From assembly GCA_947471745.1 (NCBI GenBank), contig CANJKZ010000400.1, positions 434,001 to 498,000 on the forward strand: a DNA stretch of 64,000 nucleotides, written 5' to 3'. The notes beneath the pieces were generated by a model that saw only the letters and a program-made list of their open reading frames with translations, was not told the origin of the DNA and made no database searches. Shown here piece by piece: positions 1-9,998 of this stretch; the first letter of the stretch is position 1; every line of letters starts with the position of its first letter. Position numbers and translations under genes: made by a program. Origin of the DNA: Closterium sp. Naga37s-1. Lineage: Eukaryota > Streptophyta > Zygnematophyceae > Desmidiales > Closteriaceae.

Positions 1-2
1 TG

Positions 3-3000
3 TTAGGCCTCAAAGGGGGCAAATACGACCACCGAGTTGTGACCTCCAAAGCCAAACGAGTTGGAAATGCCTGAAGCGTAACAGTCAATGGAAGGACAGC
101 GAGTGGGAAGCGAGGGGAAGGGGAGAGGAGGGCGAGAGGGGGGGAGAGGGGGAAGGGGAGAGGAGGGCGAGGGGGGGGAGTGGGGTAAGGAAGGTGGTGT
201 TGAATGACAAAAGTACATCCAAAACAGGTTGCAGATCCTAACAAGGTTCAGAGGGTGTGAACTGGAACTCCACCACGACAACAGACGTGGATGCATGCAT
301 GCACCGTTGTGCAGAACGAGGTGCCTTTTCAGTCGACTCATAAGCCACCTCATGATGTTAACAAGGTTCTGAAAAAAGCGACCAGGCGTTCCACCACGAT
401 AGTAGACATGCATGTATGCATGCACCGTTGTGCAGAACGAGGTGCCTTTCAACTCACCAACGTTCACTTTATGCTCCTTCTTCACATTCGCCACCGTGTC
501 AAAGGTGACCGACTCCTCCAGGTCCTGTTACAAAAAAAGCAAGAATAAAAACATGTCAAAATATAAACATATACAAATGCACATTTATAACACAAACAGA
601 TTGAAAAGTTGTGTAGGACAAGTCTTCATGCGAGACAAATCGAGCACTCGCAGAATCAACTCAAATAAAACTAACGAATTGGTTGATGGTGGGGTGCAGC
701 CATCCCGTCTCAATCGCCTTGATCACCGCGATCGCCTCCAGCCCTCCAGCAGCGCCCAGACAGTGACCAATCATGGACTGCCACGTGTACAGGAGAGATG
801 ACGTGGGAAGGGTAGAAAAACAAGTCCACTCATGTGCTCAACTTGAGAACCTTATCGACATTCATGCAACTTGTTTTAGAGTACAACTTCCAAGTATACT
901 CGCTTATAACGTGCTTCACTAAGCGGACTCCCACTGACCTTGGTGCCATTGAGCTTGATCTCGCTGGTATCCTTGAACACCTTTTTGATCGGAGTATATG
1001 CACCATCTATGTTTATACTCGCTATGAAGTGTTCCACTACTCACCTTGGTGCCGTTGAGCTTGATCTGGCTGGTATCCTTGAACACCTTTTTGATCGGAG
1101 TGTATGCACCATCTATGTTTATTATACTCGCTATGAAGTGTTCCACTACTCACCTTGGTGCCATTGAGCTTGATCTCGCTGGTATCCTTGAACACCTTTT
1201 TTATCGCGTTCACCTCCGCCACATCACCCACAATGGTGGACGTGGCATGGCAGTTGATGTAGTTCACCTGGGTGGGGACAGGGAGGGAGGTAGGGGAAGA
1301 AGAGGCATGGAGGAGATGGGGGAAGGGGGACGCATTCACGCGTATGATTTGGGGGCCCTTCAACGCAAAAGGGAGAGACAAAAGGCCACAAACGGGAGGT
1401 AAGCACGGGGAGACAGACAACTGTGGGGGAAGACAGGACAAAAGGGGCCTACGTGATAAGTCGATTTTTTAGTCGACTAAAAAATCGACTTATCACAAAA
1501 GGCCGCAAACGGGAGGTAAGCCCGGGGAGACAGACAAGTGTGGGGGGAAGACAGGACAAAAGGGGCCTACCTCCTCTGGGGACACACCGCCGTCAGCAAG
1601 AGCGTTGAGGACGCAGGTGGACACGCCCAGGCCGTAAAGGGGAGATAGGCAGGGGGGATCATACGACAGGGGGGAGAAAAGGGGATGGAGGGAAGCAAAG
1701 GCTTCCCTCCTCTGGGGACACACCGCCGTCAGCAAGCGCGTTTGAGGATGCAGGTGAACACGCCCAGGGCAAGAGGACGTCAGCACAGGGTAGGGTAAGA
1801 GGGAGAGGAGAGGGGGGGCGTGTTGACTTACCTCCTCCGGAGAAACACCGCCGTCAGCAAGCGCGTTTGAGGATGCAGGTGGACACGCCCAGGCCGTCCT
1901 AACGTGGGTCAGTCATGTGGTGTGCGTCGAGAGAAGGGGCACTTGCTAACTCGGGTGGGGGGGAAATGAGAAGTCCCGACCTTCACAGATAGAGGAAGGG
2001 AACTAGGAAAAGAGGGACCTTACCTCCTCGGGAGAAACACCCCCATCAGCGAGAGCATTGAGGATGCAGGTGGACACGCCAAGGCCGTCCTCACGGGGGT
2101 CAGTCATGTGGTGAGCATCACACGTCACTGCCCCTCCCAGGTACTCAGCATAGATGTGTGCCCCGCGCTTCTGGGCGCTCTCCAGGCTCTCCATCACCTG
2201 ATAATGGGAAGCGGGGAAACGGGGGACAAGGGGGAGGGATGGTTGGGATTGGTCATGTGGTGAGCATCCCACGTCACTGCCCCTCCCAGGTACTCAGCGT
2301 AGATGTGTGCCCCATGCTTCTGGGCGCTCTCAAGACTCTCCATGGCCTATCACGGGAAAGAGCGGAAGGAAAGGGGAACGAGGAACGGTGGTGCATGGGT
2401 GTCACTGTCCTATCACATGTGTCACTGTCCTATCACATGTGTCACTGTCCTATCACATGTGTCACTGTCCTATCACATGTGTCACTGTCCTATCACACGT
2501 GTCACTGTCCTATCACACGTGTCACTGTCCTATCACACGTGTCACTGTCCTATCACATGTGTCACTGTCCTATCACATGTGTCACTGTCCTATCACATGT
2601 GTCACTGTCCTATCACACGTGTCACTGTCCTATCACACGTGTCACTGTCCTATCACACGTGTCACTGTCCTATCACATGTGTCACTGTCCTATCACACGT
2701 GTCACTGTCCTATCACATGTGTCACTGTCCTATCACACGTGTCACTGTCCTATCACACGTGTCACTGTCCTATCACATGTGTCACTGTCCTATCACATGT
2801 GTCACTGTCCTATCACATGTGTCACTGTCCTATCACACGTGTCACTGTCCTATCACATGTGTCACTGTCCTATCACACGTGTCACTGTCCTATCACATGT
2901 GTCACTGTCCTATCACACGTGTCACTGTCCTATCACACGTGTCACTGTCCTATCACATGTGTCACTGTCCTATCACACGTGTCACTGTCCTATCACACGT

Positions 3001-6000
3001 GTCACTGTCCTATCACATGTGTCACTGTCCTATCACACGTGTCACTGTCCTATCACACGTGTCACTGTCCTATCACATGTGTCACTGTCCTATCACATGT
3101 GTCACTGTCCTATCACATGTGTCACTGTCCTATCACATGTGTCACTGTCCTATCACACGTGTCACTGTCCTATCACACGTGTCACTGTCCTATCACACGT
3201 GTCACTGTCCTATCACATGTGTCACTGTCCTATCACACGTGTCACTGTCCTATCACATGTGTCACTGTCCTATCACACGTGTCACTGTCCTATCACACGT
3301 GTCACTGTCCTATCACATGTGTCACTGTCCTATCACATGTGTCACTGTCCTATCACATGTGTCACTGTCCTATCACACGTGTCACTGTCCTATCACACGT
3401 GTCACTGTCCTATCACATGTGTCACTGTCCTATCACATGTGTCACTGTCCTATCACATGTGTCACTGTCCTATCACATGTGTCACTGTCCTATCACATGT
3501 GTCACTGTCCTATCACATGTGTCACTGTCCTATCACATGTGTCACTGTCCTATCACATGTGTCACTGTCCTATCACATGTGTCACTGTCCTATCACATGT
3601 GTCACTGTCCTATCACATGTGTCACTGTCCTATCACATGTGTCACTGTCCTATCACATGTGTCACTGTCCTATCACATGTGTCACTGTCCTATCACATGT
3701 GTCACTGTCCTATCACACGTGTCACTGTCCTATCACACGTGTCACTGTCCTATCACATGTGTCACTGTCCTATCACATGTGTCACTGTCCTATCACATGT
3801 GTCACTGTCCTATCACATGTGTCACTGTCCTATCACACGTGTCACTGTCCTATCACACGTGTCACTGTCCTATCACATGTGACACTGTCCTATCACACGT
3901 GTCACTGTCCTATCACACGTGTCACTGTCCTATCACATGTGTCACTGTCCTATCACATGTGTCACTGTCCTATCACATGTGTCACTGTCCTATCACATGT
4001 GTCACTGTCCTATCACACGTGTCACTGTCCTATCACACGTGTCACTGTCCTATCACACGTGTCACTGTCCTATCACATGTGTCACTGTCCTATCACACGT
4101 GTCACTGTCCTATCACATGTGTCACTGTCCTATCGCATGTGTCACTGTCCTATCACACGTGTCACTGTCCTATCACACATGTCACTGTCCTATCACATGT
4201 GTCACTGTCCTATCACACGTGTCACTGTCCTATCACATGTGTCACTGTCCTATCACACGTGTCACTGTCCTATCACACGTGTCACTGTCCTATCACATGT
4301 GTCACTGTCCTATCACATGTGTCACTGTCCTATCACACGTGTCACTGTCCTATCACATGTGTCACTGTCCTATCACATGTGTCACTGTCCTATCACATGT
4401 GTCACTGTCCTATCACATGTGTCACTGTCCTATCACATGTGTCACTGTCCTATCACACGTGTCACTGTCCTATCACATGTGTCACTGTCCTATCACATGT
4501 GTCACTGTCCTATCACATGTGTCACTGTCCTATCACATGTGTCACTGTCCTATCACACGTGTCACTGTCCTATCACATGTGTCACTGTCCTATCACATGT
4601 GTCACTGTCCTATCACATGTGTCACTGTCCTATCACATGTGTCACTGTCCTATCACATGTGTCACTGTCACTGTCCTATCACATGTGTCACTGTCCTATC
4701 ACATGTGTCACTGTCCTATCACATGTGTCACTGTCCTATCACATGTGTCACTGTTCTATCACATGTGTCACTGTCCTATCACATGTGTCACTGTCCTATC
4801 ACATGTGTCACTGTCCTATCACATGTGTCACTGTTCTATCACATGTGTCACTGTCCTATCACATGTGTCACTGTCCTATCACATGTGTCACTGTCCTATC
4901 ACATGTGTCACTGTCCTATCACATGTGTCACTGTCCTATCACATGTGTCACTGTCCTATCACATGTGTCACTGTCCTATCACATGTGTCACTGTCCTATC
5001 ACATGTGTCACTGTCCTATCATATGTGTCACTGTCCTCCCAGGAACTGCGCGTAGATGCGCGCCCCACGCTTCTGCGCGCTCTCCAGACTCTCCATCACC
5101 AGGTGGGGGGAAGCGGGGGTGGAGGGCGCAGTTCGTGGGGAGAGGGTGGGGGTTGGGGAGTGGGGGAAAAGTTGAGATCGAGAGAAACGGAGATGCGGGG
5201 AGAGGGGGGCGGGGGGGGGGGGGGGGGGGGGGGGTGGAAAAAACGGGGGGAAAGGAGGGCTGTGGTTGGGGGGAACGGGAGGCAGGAGAGTTGGAGGAAA
5301 CGTGGGGAAGGGGAGCGAATTTAAGCCACACCAGACAGCCACGAACAACCCACCAGCCCGCCCCACCCACCATCACGCCACACTCTCCCCCCTCCCCAGC
5401 ACCCACCAGCACGCCCGACCCCTCGCCCATGACGAAGCCCTTGCGCTGCTTGTCCCATGGTGCTGGGAGAGGGCCCACGAGCCCACGAGCCCACCAGAAA
5501 GCCCAAGAGCTTACCGATAAGCCACTCTAGCATGCATCACACCCATTACACCCACCAGCACGCCCGACCCCTCGCCCATGACGAAGCCCTCGCGCTGCTT
5601 GTCCCACGGCCGCGACGCCGTCTGCGGGGAGTCGTTGCGCTGGGAGAGCGCGCGGCACGCCACGAAGCCGCCCAGCCCGATGGGAATGATGGCGGCCTCC
5701 GTGCCACCTGCGACGATAATGTCCGCCTCGCCCCTGAGGAGAGGAAAAGAGAAAGGCGGGGAGGGGGAGAGTTGGCAAGAGAAAGGGGCATTTGTTATCT
5801 AGCCCAACAATCCGCCCAGCCCGATGGGACTGATGGCCGCCTTCATGCCGCCCGCCACGATGATGTCCGCCTCGCCCCTGCGGAGAGGAAGGGGAGAGGA
5901 AGGGGGGGGAGAGGGGATCAAGGCGCGGCGATTGAAGTTCATGCCTAAAACCCTGAAACCTTGTGAGGGATACAGCGGCCACTGGCCACTACAAACACCA

Positions 6001-8527
6001 GCTATCGAGATACCTGCGGATGTGATTTGCGGAGGCATCGAAGCAGTAGTTGGCGGTGACACTGCTGCTTCGATGCTTCTGCAAATCACATCCGCAGATG
6101 GGAGTAGTTCGGCTCCATGAAACCAGTAATAAGCATAACCGCTCTGTACCCCTAGTCACCGGTTACTGGTCACTGCACGCACCTGCGGATGTGATTCGCG
6201 GCGGCGTAGAAGCAGTAGTTAGCCGTGGCGCAGGCGGTGGAGATGGAGTAGTTGGGCCTCATGAGAACATGTATAAGCGTAACCGCACTGTACCCCTGGT
6301 TACCGATTACCAGTTACAAAACACACCTGCGGATGTGGTTTGCAGCCACGTAGAAGCAGTAGTTAGCCGTGGCGCAGGCGGTGGAGATGGAGTAGTTGGG
6401 CCTCATGAGACCATTTATAAGCGTAATCGCACTGTACTCCTGGTTACCGGTTACCAGTTACAAAACACACCTGCGGATGTGGTTTGCAGCCGCGTAGAAG
6501 CAGTAGTTGGCCGTGGCGCAGGCGGTAGAAATGGAGTAGTTGGGCCCCATGAGGCCGAGCTCGATGGCGAGCAGCGCGGAGCCCATGTTGGTGATGGCGT
6601 AGGGGATGAAGAAAGGCGTGATGCGCTTGTACCCCTTCTCCAATAGGGCCTTCACGCCGTCCGAATACACCGTCAGCCCGCCCATGCCCGACCCGATGAT
6701 CACGCCCACCTTCTGCTTGTCCACCTGCGGGATACGATCGCGGGGAGCGGGGGGCGGGAAGCGGGGGAAGCGGGGGAAACGGGGGGCCCGGGAACGGGAG
6801 GGGAGGGAGCGGAGAGGGAAGGCGAAAAGCGCGTTGGTGATGGCGTAGGGGATGAAGAAGGGCGTGATGCGCTTGCGCCCCTTCTCCAAGAGCGCCTTCA
6901 CGCCGTCCGAATAAATTATCAGCCCGCCCATGCCTGAGCCGATAATAACCCTCACTTTCTGCTTGTCCACCTGCCGAAGGGGGAGAAACGGAAGGGACGA
7001 CACGGGGAACCCGGGGATAGATAGGGGTGAAGCACGGGGAATAGAAACAAGGGTGGCAGTTGGTAGTGGCGAGTCGCGACGAAAGCAGGTCAAGTGCACG
7101 GTCAGCCCACCCGTGCCCGACCTGACAATCACCTCCACCCTCTGTAGGTGATTCCGCGAAGAGAACATGCTCCGGATGACAAGCTCATGCGGAATTGACG
7201 ACGGATGGCGAAAATTGCGCGAAAAATGTTACCGAGCTTCCCCCGCGCGTTCGTGACCAGGGACGTTGACAAATGAAAGTTACCTCTGCTTTATCATAGA
7301 TTCTTCAGGGCTCGATTCACTCAGAGATATTTCACAGATTGTCAGCTCACGAAGAAACGTCACAGAAGATGCCAGCCCACGTAAGAACATAGCCTCACAA
7401 TTTAACCAGCATCGCCTTGCAGTACATCGCGCATGCACGAATATCTTATCCGTACCGCGTCCACGCAATTCATTGCTCACGACTTACCTTATCTGCATCA
7501 TGTCCACGTCATTCCTACTTTCATGGCTTAGCTTATCTGTACCACGTCCACGTAAATCCTTGTCACGCCTTTCATACCTTGTTGAGATCGTCGCCTCCGA
7601 GCCCGGCGTCGATCAGAGCCTTCTTCCCGCCGACGATGGCGTAACGCAGGCAGTCGTCCATACCGTACCATGGCCCGATCATCCCCACAGTACCAACCCT
7701 TTCTGTTCAGTCTACACCATATCCACCATCACCACCATGCATGCACAGCATACCTTGTTCAAGTCGTCCCCTCCGAGACCGGCGTCGATCAGCGCCTTCT
7801 TCCCGCCGACGATGGCGTACCGCAGGCAGTCGTCGAGCCGGCGGTCGTTCTTGCCGTCGATCAGGCCCTCGTTGTTGAAATTCCGGATTTGCGCGGCGAA
7901 CTGCGTGGGGAACTTGGTGGCGTCGAAGCGGTCGATATAGTCCACCCCGCTAACGCCGGAGAGCAGTTTGTCGTAGTAGGTGTTCACGTCGTTGCCGAAC
8001 ACGGAGCACAGGCCCATTCCGGTGATCACGACGCGCTTCTTCGGATCGGTTTCCCGCTGCGGCGCTGCGGCCGCTGCAGCGCGAACGGCGGAGGTGGCTC
8101 TTCTTGCTGGGAGGGGGGATTAGACGAAGCATAAATTTACACGCCTGAAGATCTCGTTGCCTACAATGGCGAGAAAAAAAAAAATCGAAAGCAGATTGGC
8201 AACCAGTAAACACAGAACGAGGCAAAGGGAATCAAATCCGGCATGGTGACTATCCGGATGAGGAGCAATGGCTGTAACCGTACACCCCTGCTACAATGAT
8301 CAGCTGTTACCTCTAGGGTTACGATCATCACACGCTTCTACAACCTACAGTTTCTATGTTCCACAGCGACTCGATTATCACCTACCTTGCCGCTTGACGG
8401 AGACCACATCCTTCTGACGGAGCGCACACCCCAGAAGGTCGGATTGCCTCAAGCTGGCTGACGTCTCTGCTGCCAGAGAGCAGCTCTGGACGGAGGTGCT
8501 CAGCCCTGATCCAAGGCAAGTAGCCAT
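3..8527 (-). CDS. KASI: Plastid 3-oxoacyl-[ACP] synthase I, nine exons
   Basis: Condensing enzyme of plastid type II fatty acid synthesis: it extends acyl-ACP with malonyl-ACP. Exons on the minus strand, read right to left, are 8386-8527, 7754-8106, 6471-6724, 5556-5733, 2024-2197, 1154-1267, 676-777, 458-524 and 3-70. Every intron is GT-AG. The exons sum to 1452 nt, in phase throughout, giving 483 residues plus a TAA at 3-5. Residues 1 to about 70 are Ser/Ala/Arg-rich and look like a chloroplast transit peptide; the fold starts at [10 protein letters not shown]. Catalytic residues visible are Cys234 (STACATAN), His374 (NCHATST), Lys405 (NGTK) and His410 (SMIGH); the C-terminal FGFGGHN loop is present. 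The motif DRFDATKFP favours KASI over KASII. The start ATG at 8525-8527 was chosen because it opens the transit peptide in exon 1. Oddities are an Ala/Cys change (NCHATST for the usual NAHATST) and introns full of partial exon copies. Exon coordinates are my reading of splice sites and have no transcript support. Confidence 0.93.
239..450. repeat. Direct repeat pair in KASI intron 8
   Basis: Two copies of a roughly 92-bp segment, at 239-331 and 359-450, share the block from AACAAGGTTC to CAGAACGAGGTGCC with scattered substitutions. The second copy abuts the donor of exon 8. It is another example of the local duplications in this gene, but here the repeated material is intronic. Confidence 0.85.
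937..1122 (-). repeat. Two echoes of the 3' end of KASI exon 6
   Basis: Segments at about 937-1013 and 1047-1122 repeat the last half of exon 6, encoding KKVFKDTS(E/Q)IKLNGTK-like residues, including its exon/intron boundary, next to the real copy at 1154-1210. Each carries the same novel tail (GGAGTRTATGCACC) on its acceptor side, so the two intronic copies derive from one another. The copy at 1047 keeps a GTGAGT-type donor, whereas the one at 937 has GTCAGT. Confidence 0.88.
1453..1496. repeat. Perfect 44-bp palindrome in KASI intron 5
   Basis: Reading from GTGATAAGTCGATTTTTTAG at 1453, the 44 bp equal their own reverse complement, centred on GTCGAC. It could fold into a 22-bp perfect hairpin. 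It sits between two copies of a direct repeat of about 70 bp (about 1377-1451 and 1497-1570), so it may have formed or inserted at the junction of a tandem duplication. Confidence 0.95.
1569..1925 (-). repeat. Three echoes of the 3' end of KASI exon 5
   Basis: Segments at about 1569-1632, 1702-1765 and 1833-1925 repeat the end of exon 5, encoding [19 protein letters not shown]-like residues with the splice donor, downstream of the true exon at 2024-2197. Some carry an extra base that breaks the frame (GCGCGTTTGAGG against GAGCATTGAGG), so they are not simple alternative exons. The copy at 1833-1925 is the longest and extends into the GTGGGTCAGTCATGTGG block. Confidence 0.88.
2258..2344 (-). 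repeat. Echo of the 5' part of KASI exon 5, left of the satellite
   Basis: This repeats exon 5 from the [25 protein letters not shown] coding portion with a few substitutions. The acceptor is altered (ATGGCC where the true exon has ATCACCTG). The 20-bp satellite begins some 55 bp further on. Confidence 0.88.
2401..5035. repeat. 20-bp satellite array in KASI intron 4, about 131 units
   Basis: The unit is GTCACTGTCCTATCACATGT, repeated head to tail without spacers. Units occur in two forms differing at one base, CACATGTG or CACACGTG. The second contains the G-box hexamer CACGTG and the first an E-box CATGTG palindrome. C-form units are interspersed up to 4560 and absent afterwards. Rare variants are a GACACTG at 3881, GCATGT near 4134, ACACATGTC near 4177, a short internal duplication near 4665 and CTGTTC units at about 4755 and 4835. 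The array is open in all three plus-strand frames because 20 is not a multiple of 3 and no frame of the unit makes a stop. This is non-coding intron sequence. Confidence 0.97.
5036..5098 (-). repeat. Echo of the 5' part of KASI exon 5, right of the satellite
   Basis: The satellite runs directly into a second partial exon 5 copy ([20 protein letters not shown]-like). With the copy at 2258-2344 it brackets the array, so the satellite appears to have grown inside a duplicated exon fragment. Confidence 0.85.
5404..5467 (-). repeat. Echo of the 3' end of KASI exon 4
   Basis: This repeats the [16 protein letters not shown] end of exon 4 with its donor (CACCAGCACGCCCGACCCC on the plus strand), beside the true end at 5556. 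It has a Glu-to-Lys change and ends in unrelated sequence. A G-run and A/G-rich tract at 5100-5330 lies between it and the satellite. Confidence 0.87.
5808..5882 (-). repeat. Echo of the 5' start of KASI exon 4
   Basis: This encodes [20 protein letters not shown] and then GG, a slightly diverged copy of the true exon 4 start ([20 protein letters not shown]). It lies upstream in the direction of transcription, has its own AG acceptor at about 5884 and runs into a stop a few codons later. Confidence 0.88.
5998..6420 (-). repeat. Echoes of the 3' end of KASI exon 3, one as an inverted repeat
   Basis: Segments at about 6183-6265 and 6329-6415 repeat the [10 protein letters not shown](A)NHIR end of exon 3 with the GTGTG-type donor. 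At 6014-6097 the same piece occurs as a head-to-head inverted repeat, with arms of about 37 bp beginning CTGCGGATGTGATTTGC and ending in its complement. Between copies are related spacers (AAGCRTAACCGC...CTGGTTACCG), so the units duplicated together with intron sequence. Confidence 0.87.
6834..7150 (-). repeat. Two echoes of the 5' part of KASI exon 3
   Basis: The segment at 6834-6972 encodes [16 protein letters not shown] through [14 protein letters not shown] and has its own AG acceptor. A shorter, more diverged copy at about 7085-7150 encodes [16 protein letters not shown]. Both read in the same frame as true exon 3, so one open frame runs through all three copies (6458-7168). They could in principle be alternative 5' exons, but the longer copy lacks the active-site part. 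Confidence 0.88.
7577..7660 (-). repeat. Echo of the 3' end of KASI exon 2
   Basis: This repeats [21 protein letters not shown] with the donor-side sequence TACCTTGTT on the plus strand, about 95 bp beyond the true exon 2 end at 7754. It has a single in-frame stop-type change (GTAACG for GTACCG) and a few other substitutions. Confidence 0.87.
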
Positions 8528-9998
8528 GTCTGCGCGATAAATTTCACAAGCGTAGTGATGTTTAGCAGACACGTGACCAGAGGAAATTGGATCAGGAATC
8601 TAGGTAAAAAAAACTCAAGGCAAGAGCAATTAGAGCTTCTGGAAGGAAGAGCTGAGAAGTATTGAGCAGCTGATCAGGGAGGAGGGAGACCAATGGCATG
8701 AACGGAATGCAACAGTTGGACAAGATGGCAGAATCTGGTTAGCCCGTCATACGTTTTACGGAACGACCTTTATGAAACGGGAAAGTTTTCGGTAAAGCCT
8801 ATTCCTGAATCCAGACTCATACTCGGCATACAGAAGACTGGTTTGGACCTGTTGCGTTGTGTCAATGTTTCGATTTATCCCGTTTCCTTCCGCATCCGAA
8901 CCCTGGTCCCCATTGCAACTGCCCAGAATCAGAACCCCGACTCCCAACCGCAACTCCCAATGGAGCGACTTGTGATGCTAGAACAAAATGGCAACCTCGA
9001 GAAATGCGAATCGCGGGCAGCGTGTTTGGTAAATATTTTCGTCACCCTCTTGTCAGCAGATGGTGCGTTGTTCGTGATTGAAGGTGGATGGTTCACGAAG
9101 GTGATACAGTTTCGCGAGACTTGCAGGTTACCGAATTCGACTCCCCAAAGCCTTGGAGGCTCATCCACTTCGTGGGGTAATTGTCGCAAATGCTGACGGA
9201 AGCGGAAGGGGAAGGCCAAACACGTCAGGGGATGTCTGATCGTGGACACGTCAGGATCAGCACAAGTCATTCCCTTCGGACAGGTGTCAAAAGGAAGACA
9301 CCAAGTGACACAGACGGGAGTTGAGATAAGAGCCCATCGCTGCAAACCAGGACTATAAAATGTACTGCTACGTTGTTAGCAAATAAAATGTATGTAGTGA
9401 TATGTGAAGATGGCCATACTATCTATGCAAACAACGAGCTCATTTTCTAGAGCGGACACCAAGTGTGGCAATCAGGTTGGACTGTGCACAAACAGCAATG
9501 GGAGAAAGATTCGCGAGGAACAGATCAGGCAGGCTTACTATGTGAGCTTTGACGTTAATATTGAAGCATTAAGCAGGTGAGGTTACACATAATTGAAATG
9601 TATTCTGTAGAAACATCTTCGGGGCAGTTGAACATGTAAATTGAAAAGACCAGAGGTCTACCAGACATGTGTGCATCCCACGTGCCAAGTGCCCTGCGCC
9701 TCCGCAAACCTGCAGGTGTAAAGATCTCAAGTAACTTTTGCTGCAAATTACCCTGCGACTCGGAATCTCTGTCCTGTCGAACAAATGCCACCAGACATGG
9801 TAAGGCAAGAGCCACACCAGACACAACAGGAGACGCGGGTTACGAACAAGTCAACTGCATATAACCTCCCCTCTTTGCAATCAACTGACCTCAGAAACAG
9901 AAGAGCGGTTCCTGGTTTTTACATTACACCTTCACCCATTCCTCACATTCTGGTTGAGTTTAGTCCCTAGTCTCGCTTCAACCTCACAGCACGTTAGA
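8528..9998. promoter_or_regulatory. Bidirectional intergenic region between KASI and the root-cap gene
   Basis: The two genes diverge from here, so it should hold both promoters and 5' untranslated regions. An A/T-rich CATATAACC at about 9858 is a possible TATA-like site for the plus-strand gene. I recognise no coding sequence, and the short open frames inside have no family resemblance. Confidence 0.5.

Noticed and set aside
2401-5035. CRISPR-like array
   Set aside because: Units are contiguous with no unique spacers, and the context is a eukaryotic intron.
2158-5530. Open frames of 574, 1005, 1075 and 378 codons across 2158-5530
   Set aside because: They are translations of the 20-bp satellite, which has no stop in any plus-strand frame and cycles through all three. 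They lie in a KASI intron and match no protein.
8929-9345. 138-codon minus-strand gene in the KASI/root-cap intergenic region
   Set aside because: No recognisable domain and an ordinary length for chance open sequence.
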